Positions 1 through 8,600 of a DNA stretch of 21,912 bases are shown piece after piece. Made by a program: the position numbers and the translations under genes. The stretch is from assembly GCA_019894735.1 (NCBI GenBank), contig JAGXOB010000032.1:1-21912 (forward strand), given 5' to 3'. The notes beneath the pieces were generated by a model. That model ran no database searches. It was not told the DNA's origin and saw nothing but the letters and a program-made list of their open reading frames with translations. Numbering within the stretch: position 1 is the stretch's first letter; each line of letters starts with the position of its first letter. The DNA is from Promethearchaeota archaeon (GTDB lineage Archaea; Asgardarchaeota; Lokiarchaeia; Sigynarchaeales; SOKP01).

Positions 1-1015
1 CCCTAAACCAAAGGAAGAACCCCCTAAACCAAAAGAAGAACCCCCTAAACCAAAAGAAGAACCCCCCGTGCTTACGAAACCTGCAATGCCAGGTGGACCT
101 AAATTTGAGGATTTAGTAAAACCGAAAGTCCATATAGCAGTTCCTCCCCCATCTGGCCCTCCTAAAAAAATACCTGCTGTAATAAAGGAACAATTACAGG
201 AAATACCTGCGAAACCAATGGATGAAAAAGTAATAACTGACCAAAAAGTTCTTAAAAAGGTTGTCGTTCCTTCTTCACCAAATATAGATGAACAACCAGA
301 AATTTTAAAAAAAGAGAATCCTTCTGAACCCGAGCCTATAATTATACCTAAGATTCAACACGCCAATGTGGGATTAAATCTAAATCCTGAAGATTTTATG
401 GTTAAGCAACGTCCTAAAACCGTAACATTTGTACCTAAAGATGCTAAAAACAAGTTAAAAACTTCACCTTTTGCCCATGTATCAAATCCAGTTGGACCTA
501 AAATACCGATTCCAGTTTCACCCACAGAATTGGTGAAAACAAAGACTCCATCGGGTTTCATACCACCTAGCAAAAGTGAAAAACCAAGAGTACAAACAAA
601 ACCTAACATTCCTACAAAAAAACCAACTGAAATACCCAAGAAACCTGCACCTTCCCCCATTCCTGTTAGCCCAACAACGCTTATAAAAACTAAGAAACAA
701 GAAATCCCTGTAACACCTAACAAAATACCAACTTCGATAACACCTCCTGAAATACCACAAAAAGTAGAAAAATCTGTGACTCAAACTCCACCAGAGGTCG
801 CTAATAAACAGCAAAAAGCTGAATTAGAAAAATCTTTAATAGATTTAAGGATCAAAAAAGCTAATATTACAAGAATGTCATTAGATTTTGATATGAAAGA
901 ACTTACTGGAGAAATTACACCTGAAGAACTTGAAATAAAGAAGCAGAAATTGAAAACGATTGAAGCTAATATCGACCAGCAAATCCAAGATTTAAGGAAA
1001 TTATTAGGACAATAA
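1..1015 (+). CDS. Pro/Lys-rich low-complexity protein with C-terminal coiled coil (5' end outside window)
   Basis: The reading frame is open from base 2, so the gene begins upstream of the window; the GTG at 68 is an internal valine codon, not a start. The visible part opens with heptad repeats of the type PKPKEEP, continues through about 230 residues rich in Pro, Lys, Thr and Ser that contain two related blocks (PIPVSPTELVKTK and PIPVSPTTLIKTK), and ends in about 70 residues of predicted helix/coiled coil around ELTGEITPEELEIKK. No catalytic motif, membrane segment or signal is visible in this part. Short C-terminal helical segments of this type often act as oligomerisation tails, so a scaffold or linker role is inferred only from composition. 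I do not recognise the family; any folded N-terminal domain would lie outside the window. Confidence 0.75.
   Translation, partial: PKPKEEPPKPKEEPPKPKEEPPVLTKPAMPGGPKFEDLVKPKVHIAVPPPSGPPKKIPAVIKEQLQEIPAKPMDEKVITDQKVLKKVVVPSSPNIDEQPEILKKENPSEPEPIIIPKIQHANVGLNLNPEDFMVKQRPKTVTFVPKDAKNKLKTSPFAHVSNPVGPKIPIPVSPTELVKTKTPSGFIPPSKSEKPRVQTKPNIPTKKPTEIPKKPAPSPIPVSPTTLIKTKKQEIPVTPNKIPTSITPPEIPQKVEKSVTQTPPEVANKQQKAELEKSLIDLRIKKANITRMSLDFDMKELTGEITPEELEIKKQKLKTIEANIDQQIQDLRKLLGQ
2..64 (+). repeat. 21-bp tandem repeat encoding PKPKEEP heptads
   Basis: Three in-frame copies of a 21-bp unit (CCTAAACCAAARGAAGAACCC) occupy 2-22, 23-43 and 44-64, differing at a single A/G position, and the array probably continues upstream of the window. 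Each copy encodes the same seven residues, Pro-Lys-Pro-Lys-Glu-Glu-Pro. The near-identity at DNA level suggests recent expansion by slippage or unequal exchange, so copy number may vary between relatives. Confidence 0.85.
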
Positions 1016-1121
1016 ATTATTTACCTTTCTTTTTAAGACCAGTTTAAGATTTAAAATCATTTAGAGAAAGAAAATTATTCTAAACTCATAAAAAGATTTT
1101 TTACTTATTTTTCCTTTAAAG

Positions 1122-1138
1122 ACTTAAGCTAACTTAAG
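1122..1138. promoter_or_regulatory. Possible operator: double ACTTAAG upstream of aspartokinase
   Basis: ACTTAAG occurs at 1122-1128 and again at 1132-1138, ten bases apart, and each holds the palindrome CTTAAG. The pair ends 25 bases before the aspartokinase ATG. A TATA-like ATAAAAA at about 1089-1095 would place the transcription start near 1118, so the repeats would lie at or just after the start site, where an archaeal repressor could act. This is inferred from position and periodicity; no regulator is identified. Confidence 0.3.
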
Positions 1139-1152
1139 AAAATATGTTTATT

Positions 1153-1157
1153 AGGTG
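1153..1157 (+). promoter_or_regulatory. Shine-Dalgarno site of aspartokinase
   Basis: AGGTG lies six bases before the ATG at 1164. It matches the archaeal anti-SD sequence and serves as a local reference for judging other starts in the window. Confidence 0.7.
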
Positions 1158-1163
1158 TAAATT

Positions 1164-2582
1164 ATGACTCCAACTGTAATCATGAAAATTGGTGGAAGCT
1201 GTTTAATCGACAAGAGCGCTTTTAATAAAATACTCGAAATTTTAAATATATATAAAAAGGATAAAAAAATAATCGTTGCTTCAGCATTTAAAGGGATAAC
1301 AGATTTACTGCTGAATACAGCTCACAATATCAACAATTCAAGAGTTCTCGATGATAATATAGCAATCTTAGAAAAAAAGCATTTTAATGTTATAGAACAA
1401 ATCTTCGATGAGGATTCAGAGTATTACATAAAAGCCAAAATTTGGGTTGACGAAAAACTTAGCGAATTAGAAGATACTTTTGCTGATATTAAAGAATTTG
1501 GATTGGAACCTTATTACCAAGATTACGTCGCAAGTTTTGGGGAAATTTTATCGACCTATATTATAAATCAGTATATTTTAAGTAAGGGATTAGATTCCGT
1601 ATACATTCCAGCCAATAAACTAATTATAACTAACGACGAATTTAACAACGCATATCCCTTCTACGAATTTACAAATCAACGGGTAAAGAAATTATTGATA
1701 CCTCTATTAGAAAATCCTAAGAAGGATATTATTATCTGTATAACCGGATTCATTGGAAGAAATAAAATAGGGTATACTACCACTTTAGGGAGAGGAGGCT
1801 CCGACTACTCCGCTACAATCCTCGCTCATTCGATATATGAAACAGCAGAAGATAAAAATATTAAAGTTATCTTGTGGAAGGATGTAGATGGATTGATGGC
1901 AATTAATCCAAAATACATTCCAAAATCAACTCTTATTAGAAACTTAGATTACAAAGAAGCTAAGCATATTGCAAATTTTGGAGCAAAAATACTCCACCCT
2001 AAATGCCTTGAAGCAATCGAGAAAAATAAAATACCACTTGAACTAAGAAATTTTAGCAATCCTTTTGAAGAAGTTGAGTTTACCGAAATTTCTGAGCACA
2101 CAGACAAAAATGAGATAAAGGGTATTTCTACAGTAGAAGATGCTGCAATTATTACCATGGTTTCGGGTAGTTTAGTTGATGTTCCTGGAGTCTTAGCAAA
2201 AATATTTAAGGTTATGAGTAAAAATAGGATAAGTGTCTCCTTAGTGGCTCAGAGTGCGTCTGAAATTAGTACGTCATTTATAGTAAAAGAAGAGGAATCT
2301 AAGAAAGCAGTTGAAGCCTTATCTAATTCAGGGTATTTTTCTAATTTTTTTGAAATCAAATCTGAAGAGGTGGCAATAATCAATATAACTGGTTTTAAAA
2401 TATTAGAAAACTTAACCAAAGCCAAGATCTTTCAAGCGTTAGATAAAAAAGATATTCATGTAAAGGCCTTAACTCAAAGTACTGAAGAATTAAATCTTTC
2501 ACTAGTGATAGATAGAAAAGATGTCTTTAATGCCATTAACATTATGCACGATGATTTATGCGAAGATTTAGAACATGAATAA
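1164..2582 (+). CDS. lysC: Aspartokinase (aspartate kinase)
   Basis: It phosphorylates L-aspartate to 4-phospho-aspartate, the first step towards Lys, Thr, Met and Ile, in the cytoplasm. The N-terminal amino-acid-kinase domain starts with MKIGGSC (Lys8, Gly10-Gly11), where family members have KFGG-type motifs. It contains the nucleotide/phosphate loop TTLGRGGSDYSA near residues 206-217 and VDG.....P around residues 243-250. Two ACT domains follow (roughly 330-400 and 400-470, the first with VSGSLVDVPGVLAKIF), the usual site of allosteric feedback by lysine or threonine. At 472 residues it has the normal length of a monofunctional enzyme; there is no fused homoserine dehydrogenase. The start is supported by AGGTG six bases upstream. 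No other amino-acid biosynthesis gene lies next to it. Which amino acid inhibits it cannot be read from the sequence. Confidence 0.95.
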   Translation: MTPTVIMKIGGSCLIDKSAFNKILEILNIYKKDKKIIVASAFKGITDLLLNTAHNINNSRVLDDNIAILEKKHFNVIEQIFDEDSEYYIKAKIWVDEKLSELEDTFADIKEFGLEPYYQDYVASFGEILSTYIINQYILSKGLDSVYIPANKLIITNDEFNNAYPFYEFTNQRVKKLLIPLLENPKKDIIICITGFIGRNKIGYTTTLGRGGSDYSATILAHSIYETAEDKNIKVILWKDVDGLMAINPKYIPKSTLIRNLDYKEAKHIANFGAKILHPKCLEAIEKNKIPLELRNFSNPFEEVEFTEISEHTDKNEIKGISTVEDAAIITMVSGSLVDVPGVLAKIFKVMSKNRISVSLVAQSASEISTSFIVKEEESKKAVEALSNSGYFSNFFEIKSEEVAIINITGFKILENLTKAKIFQALDKKDIHVKALTQSTEELNLSLVIDRKDVFNAINIMHDDLCEDLEHE

Positions 2583-2631
2583 AATCATTTAGGTAAAAAG
2601 TGACAATAATCAGAAAAAGTATAATTTAAAT

Positions 2632-3159
2632 CTACTGACTCCTTGATTCGACTATTCTACGAGTGAGTTCAGTAAAAGCATCATCTACATTGATGCCTGT
2701 TTTAGCTGAAGTTTCTATATAAATACTACCTTCATTTTCAGCAAAAGCTCTTGCTTCTTCTCGATCAATAACTTCTCCTACATCTTCAAGTAGATCTACC
2801 TTATTTCCAATCAATACAAATGGGATGTTCTCATTGCTGAATTGACGGATTTCTGTAAGCCACTTTCTTGTTTCAATATAAGTTTGCTCCCTTGTTAAGT
2901 CAAACACTAATAACGCCCCAGCGGCGCCCTTATAGAAGGTGGATCTAATGAATTCAAATCTTTGTTGACCACCAATGTCCCAAATTGAGAGGGTTGCTAC
3001 TTCCCCGGGTTTAAACTCTACATCTTTGGTGAGAATGTCTACTCCAACCGTTAGCTTATAATTGGCCGCAAATCGATGTTTGATAAACCTCTGAACCAAA
3101 CTCGTTTTTCCAACAGCGGCAGCTCCCGTAAGTAAAACTTTTAACTTAAAACTCGACAT
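2632..3159 (-). CDS. Rab/Ras-like small GTPase
   Basis: A 175-residue single-domain P-loop GTPase that acts as a GTP/GDP switch. All G motifs are present: G1 GAAAVGKTS (12-20), G2 Thr37, G3 WDIGGQQRF (Asp61, Gln65), G4 NKVD (119-122) and G5 ETSAK (149-153). The WDxxGQ motif and overall length resemble eukaryotic Rab/Ras proteins and the many Asgard homologues. Switch II reads DIGGQQ rather than the common DTAGQE but keeps the catalytic Gln. The C-terminus ends in ESRSQ with no cysteine, so a prenyl anchor like that of Rab or Ras is not possible; it also lacks a Roadblock or other fused domain. It is convergent with aspartokinase and has its own AT-rich promoter region. AAGGT about 11 bases before the ATG supports the start. 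The membrane or partner it serves cannot be told from context. Confidence 0.95.
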   Translation of the reverse strand: MSSFKLKVLLTGAAAVGKTSLVQRFIKHRFAANYKLTVGVDILTKDVEFKPGEVATLSIWDIGGQQRFEFIRSTFYKGAAGALLVFDLTREQTYIETRKWLTEIRQFSNENIPFVLIGNKVDLLEDVGEVIDREEARAFAENEGSIYIETSAKTGINVDDAFTELTRRIVESRSQ

Positions 3160-3457
3160 AGAAGACTTCTACCTTGAATATTTTCTATTATTTTTATAAA
3201 TTTCAATTGAATATAAGATATTATCTTAATTATTAAATTCTATTTATTTATTTCTTTTTAAAAATTAAATACAGTTTCTGATAAAAATTTAATATATTTA
3301 TCTCTTAAATACTTTTATACTCTTTTTCAATAATTATATATATAATATTAAAGGTTTCTGTCATTTACATTAAATTCTACAAAAATTTCTGTTTTCTTTA
3401 CCTAATTTCGTAATATTATCGGTATTCGGGTGAAGGAAATGCGATAAAGAAGCTAAC
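3160..3457. other. AT-rich intergenic region upstream of the GTPase
   Basis: No convincing reading frame or RNA is seen here. On the minus strand there are TATA-like elements at about 3191-3199 and 3209-3216 that could serve the GTPase gene. The right part lies beyond the stop of the RACo-like gene and is T/A-rich, as expected for archaeal termination. Confidence 0.4.
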
Positions 3458-5422
3458 TTACCTTTTTGGAATATCGTTATATTCTGTTAAACTAGGAAAA
3501 TTTTCTAGATCTAGATGCGGAAAATACATCGCTTTTGCGTATTCCTTTTGAAATTCTTGTGCTACAGCAATTTCAATATATTTTATTTTTTTGATTAATT
3601 TTCGAGCTTTATCTCTTAATTCAGTATTTAACAAACAATTTTGAGCACCTACTCCTGCAGCGTTTCCAATTTGATATATAGATTCGTCAGAAATATCGGG
3701 GATCATGCCGATGAATTTAGCATTACCTTTATTGATATAATTTCCAAAAGCTCCAGCTAAATAAATCTGTTTTATTTTAAGCTTAGATTCATTTGCTTGA
3801 TTTAAATAGTTTAAAATTATACGGGCACCGGAATAAAAGGCTCCTTTCGCCATTTGTAACTCTCTTATATCATTCTGTGAAATTGTAATATCTCTTTTAA
3901 TCGAAGTCTGATCTTTTTTTACCAAAGTAAACTCGAAACTTTTACCTTTTTTAATAAAACTCTCGTGATCTGTAACTTTTTTATTGAAACCCCCACTTCT
4001 GGTAATGATTTTTGATTTTAACATTTCTGCTACTGTGTCAATTATTCCGGAACCACAAATTCCTATTGGTTTCTTATTGTTGATTGTTGTATATCTGACA
4101 TTTAAGTCCGTAGGGTCAATTTTAACGGTGTCAATCGCTCCCGCTGCTGCTCGCATTCCGTTTTTTATATGAGCTCCTTCTAGTGCAGAACCAGCTGCGC
4201 AAGACCCTGTGGCAAGAAAATCCTTATTTCCCACAATAATCTCACCATTTGTTCCTACATCAATAGCTAAAGTTAATTCCGATTCTTTATCGATTTCTGA
4301 GGATAAAATTACCCCCACGGTGTCTGCTCCAACATATCCTGCAATCAACGGAAGAATATAAGCATACCCCCCGCGATTGATTTTAAGATTTAAGTCTTTG
4401 GCTTGTATATTCAAATCTTTCTTAATCGCAGGTACGTAGGGACTTAAACCAATATAAGTCGGATCAATATTTAAGAAGATGTGGTGCATCACGGAATTAC
4501 CAACAAATGTCGCTTCATATATTTGGGATGGCGAAATTTTAGCTTCAGCACAAGTCTCATTGATAATTAGGTTTAAAGCGTCTAAAACTGTGGAATTTAA
4601 CTTTAGGAGCCCTTCCTTGTTGTTTTTAATATATGTAATACGAGAAACAACATCTTCGCCATACGCAGTTTGTGGGTTAAGAGCTGATGCAATCGAATAT
4701 ATTTTTCCATCGCTTAGGTTAATTAAATAGCCGACTAGGGTTGTAGTCCCAATGTCAAAAGCAATTCCGTAACTATTTGCAACACTATTTCCCGCTTCAC
4801 AGTCAATAATTTTATTATCTTCATATAGAGTTAATGTAATACGATGGTTGTCTTCTCTTAAGACTAAAGGTATTTTCTTTAAGGTTTCAAATTCGATCGA
4901 AGGTTCAAATTGATTTTTATTAGTTACACTCGTAGTTGAGAGAGCATACAAAATTCTTTCTAAATCAGGAATAGGAGTTTTTAAATTTGGTTTATCCACT
5001 TCAATAAATACTTTCTTAACATTCGGATTTAGATTAACACCTTTATTTAACCCAGAAGTCAAAATTTTAAAATCTTCAACTAATAATTCTTGGGGTAAAA
5101 ATACTCTAATTTGAGGTTGTGGATGTTTCTTGATGAGATCGATTTGGTCTTCAACAATATAACATTGACATGCTAATCGGAAGTTTTCATTAATCTCTTC
5201 CCTTGTTAGCAGTTTCTTTTCTGAATCAGTTGGAGGATTAAGATATTTATTTCCTTCTTGGACTAAAACCTTACACTTCCCACACGTTCCAAGACCACCA
5301 CAGAGTGATCTTACACGGATGCCTGAATTAATTAGTAATTGGTAAAAGTTTTCATTTTTAATATTGTGCAATCTTCTCGAAATCGGTTCAAAATCAATAA
5401 GAATACTAGAATTATTGTTCAT
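3458..5422 (-). CDS. RACo-like reductive activator of corrinoid proteins (2Fe-2S + ASKHA ATPase)
   Basis: Proteins of this family use ATP hydrolysis to drive transfer of one electron that returns an inactive Co(II) corrinoid protein to Co(I), in methyltransferase systems. The N-terminal ferredoxin domain carries a plant-type 2Fe-2S motif: CGGLGTCGKC gives Cys41, Cys47 and Cys50, and Cys85 lies in LACQC. A linker of about 100 residues follows, then the DUF4445/ASKHA domain, with phosphate loop 1 (FDIGTTTLVGYLI, about residue 220), phosphate loop 2 (AIDVGTNGEIIVG, about 385) and the adenosine motif (LAGAFGNYI, about 552). At 654 residues it matches full-length RACo. It differs from archaeal RamA, which uses two 4Fe-4S clusters. 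No methyltransferase or corrinoid protein is adjacent, so its partner must be encoded elsewhere. No strong SD is seen before the ATG. It is divergent from the giant repeat protein. Confidence 0.9.
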   Translation of the reverse strand: MNNNSSILIDFEPISRRLHNIKNENFYQLLINSGIRVRSLCGGLGTCGKCKVLVQEGNKYLNPPTDSEKKLLTREEINENFRLACQCYIVEDQIDLIKKHPQPQIRVFLPQELLVEDFKILTSGLNKGVNLNPNVKKVFIEVDKPNLKTPIPDLERILYALSTTSVTNKNQFEPSIEFETLKKIPLVLREDNHRITLTLYEDNKIIDCEAGNSVANSYGIAFDIGTTTLVGYLINLSDGKIYSIASALNPQTAYGEDVVSRITYIKNNKEGLLKLNSTVLDALNLIINETCAEAKISPSQIYEATFVGNSVMHHIFLNIDPTYIGLSPYVPAIKKDLNIQAKDLNLKINRGGYAYILPLIAGYVGADTVGVILSSEIDKESELTLAIDVGTNGEIIVGNKDFLATGSCAAGSALEGAHIKNGMRAAAGAIDTVKIDPTDLNVRYTTINNKKPIGICGSGIIDTVAEMLKSKIITRSGGFNKKVTDHESFIKKGKSFEFTLVKKDQTSIKRDITISQNDIRELQMAKGAFYSGARIILNYLNQANESKLKIKQIYLAGAFGNYINKGNAKFIGMIPDISDESIYQIGNAAGVGAQNCLLNTELRDKARKLIKKIKYIEIAVAQEFQKEYAKAMYFPHLDLENFPSLTEYNDIPKR

Positions 5423-5482
5423 AATTAGAAGCTCTTTATGCCAAATATTAACGATCGAAATTAAGTTTAGATATTTATCGTA

Positions 5483-5521
5483 TTACTAAAACGACTTTTA
5501 ATCGTTAGGTTTTATTAGTAA
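5483..5521. promoter_or_regulatory. Imperfect inverted repeat between divergent genes
   Basis: TTACTAA (5483-5489) is mirrored by TTAGTAA (5515-5521), and inside them AACGA (5490-5494) is mirrored by TCGTT (5502-5506). The arms therefore pair as 7+5 bases with a three- to eight-base interruption on the right. The element lies in the 223-bp divergent promoter region between the RACo-like gene and the repeat-protein gene, so a shared operator is possible. It could also be a chance feature of AT-rich DNA. Confidence 0.3.
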
Positions 5522-5645
5522 GGGTAATCATTAAAATATAAAAAGTTTAATTAATAAATCGGTTTAATTTATTGTAAGAAGTAAGAATAATTTCACTTAG
5601 CCTTTATTTCATATTTCAATTATTAAATGAAGAGTTTAGAGTATA

Positions 5646-8600
5646 ATGGAGGGAAAGGAAGAATTAGCTCAGGAAGCTTTAAGATATCTTAATCTTGCTC
5701 AGAGTTTTGAAGAAAAGAAGGACTTTGAAAAAGCAATAGAGAATTATCAGTTAGCTGCGGAATATCTTAAAAATAGTGGATATTTGATTAACAAAATTAG
5801 CGATATATATTCTAGAATTGAAGAATTAAAAGAATTTGCTAAACAAGAGATAATTTACAGTCAAGTTAGTGCAAAAAGTCAAATTGAAGAAATACAAGAT
5901 CAAGCTTTTACTTTATTAGATGGAGCTCAAAAGCTAGAATCTGATGGATTTTTAGAGGACGCTATTAATCAATACATGTCAGCTATTAAATTATTGGTTC
6001 AAGCAGGGTGGTCTGAAGTACAATTAGAGAACTTAAAAACAAAATTGACTTTGTTAGCGGAAAAGATTGAACAGAGAAAAAGAGTGAAAACCCATGGAGA
6101 GAGTGAAATTTTACAGAATACAAATGTTTCTAGAGAGACTGAACCTCAGGTTTTGAGCGCGTTTGGAGAAAAAAAAAGCGTAACTAAAGAAGAAGAATTA
6201 AAAAAGTACAAAGAAATGAAAGAGCAAGAAGAGAGAATTCAACAAGACGCTTTTACTTTCATTGACAATGCTAAATTCTTTGAAAAAGATAAAAAATTGG
6301 ATAAAGCAATAGAAAATTACGAAAACGCTGTGAATTTATTGGAATCAATTGGATGGCAAGATCAAACGCAAAACATTACCCTTATAATTAATAAATTGAA
6401 AAAAGAGAAATTTGAGTACGAAAAATTCAAAGAGCAAAAGCTTTTAGAACCTATAATTATTAAGGAAAAAAGAGAGGACACAGGTATTGAGATTAAAGAA
6501 ATCAGAAGAGATGACGAAAAAATACAATTTGATGCGTTTAACTTAGTTGATATTGGGAAGAAATTAGAGCGAGAAAAAAAATATGAACAAGCAATAGACA
6601 ATTTTGAAAAAGCTATTGAATTATTTCAATCTATAGAATGGGATTCATATATTCAACCTGTTAGGTCTTTTATCAAAAACGTAAAGGATAAGCAAGAAAA
6701 TGAAGAGAAAGCTGAAGAATTGACACAAAAAAGAGAAAGTGAATTAAAAAATCTTCAAGATACAATTTATTTAAAAGAAAGAGAAGAAGTAATACAAACG
6801 GCGCGGGAATTAGACCAGAAGAGATTAGAATACGAACTAAAAAATAAAGAAGAGTCAAGAAGAGAAGAGCATTTTTTTACAGTTTTAGATGAAGCTGATA
6901 GGTTAATAAAAGAAAATCGCGCCTACTCTGAAGCTATAAAGAAATACACAGAAGCTTTGGATCTTCTTACAAAATTAGGAGCTGGTTGGGAATCACATGC
7001 TACTACGATTAAAAATACAATTTCAAGTATAAAAAGATTACAGGAAACTCAGATAGAAAAGGATTTGGACGAGCAAAAGAAATTAGAACAACGCAAAAAA
7101 TTAGATTTAGAATTTCAACAGCAAACATCTATCCAATTAGCTAAAGAAAGAGAAAAAATAAAGCAAAGAGAAAGCACTTTACAAATAAGAAGAGATGAGG
7201 TTGAATATAGAGAAAAACAAAAAGAAGAAGCTTTCAAAGCTCTAGACGCAGCAGAAAATTATGTTAAAAACTCTGATTTAGATAAAGGTATAATCGCTTA
7301 TCAATCGGCTGGTAATTTCTTTGCGAGTATCCACTGGAATGATGAATTACATTTAATCGAAAATTCTATAAGAGAACTTGAAAAACGGAAGAGAGATCGA
7401 TCGATAGCAGATCAGAAAGTAATACAGAAATCCATAGAGAAATATAAAACAGAACAACAGTTCCAAGAACAAATGTCTAAGCAACTTCAACAAGAACGAG
7501 AGAGACTGAAAAAACGTGAAATAAAGGTAAGAGATCAAAAAGCAGAATTAGAATACCGAGAGAAACGAAAAGGAGAAGCTTTTAAAATATTAGACCAAGC
7601 GCAATCATTCCTTGAAAAGGGAGATTATGAAAAAACTATCGAAATGTATCAAGATGTAACTAACATATTTGCAGGCATCCAATGGTATGATGAAATGGAG
7701 AGAATTGGTAATGCTATTATCGAAATTGAAAATAAGAAATGTAATGCTGAAATTAAAAAACAGAGAGAAATTGAAAATCTAATCAAAAGAGAACGAGAAG
7801 ACAGAGAGTTTCAGGACAAATTAATTAGTGAAATGAAAATTAAAAAAGAGAAATTAACACAGAGAGAAGTAGTCAAAAAGAAGCGTGAAGATGAATTATC
7901 ATTTAGGGAAACTCAAAAACAAGAGGCTTTTAAAATGTTAGACGAAGCTCAAAACTATCTTTCGTTAGGAAAATTCGATCTTGCCATCGAAAAATATCGA
8001 GAAGTCAACGGGATTTTCGCACAAATTCAATGGTTAGAAGAAATACCATTAATCAATCAAACTGTTAATCAAATTGAAAGCAAAAGGAAAGAAGAAGATT
8101 TCAGAAAACAAAGGGAGTTTGAACAGATAATAAAGGAGGAAGCTGAGAATAGAGAATTTCTCAATAATATTACAATTCTTCGAGAAAGAGAAAAACTCAA
8201 AGAACAGAAGATAAAGGAGTCTTTAGAACAAAAGAAGGAGCTTAGTGCTCAAAATCTTACACTTCAGAATAACTCCTTTAAGATTATAGAAGATGCGGAT
8301 GAATATTTAAAACACGATCAATTTGAAGAAGCCTTAGGCGCATATCATGAGGCTCTTAATCTCTTAAAAAATATTGGTTGGACTGGTAATTACATTACAT
8401 TATTAGAGGATTCAATTCAGAGTGTCCAATTCAAAATGAAAGAGAAGGAACAAAGAATGCTACAGAAAAAAAAAAACTTAAGAACACAATTAAAGGAAGA
8501 AAGAAAATTCGAGCAAGAATTAACCCAGAACCTCCAAGAAGAAAAAGAGAGGATGTTAGCAAAGAAAGTCGAGCTTCTCAAAAGAGAAGAAATTTTACAA

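Noticed and set aside
355..814. Two minus-strand open frames inside the Pro-rich gene.
   Set aside because: They are the complement of low-complexity Pro/Lys codons, rich in Phe, Gly, Trp and Cys, with no domain, and lie wholly inside a clear plus-strand gene.
3160..3457. A possible small gene or RNA in the 298-base gap.
   Set aside because: The stretch is very AT-rich with frequent stops in all frames and has no stable stem; only TATA-like sequences can be supported.
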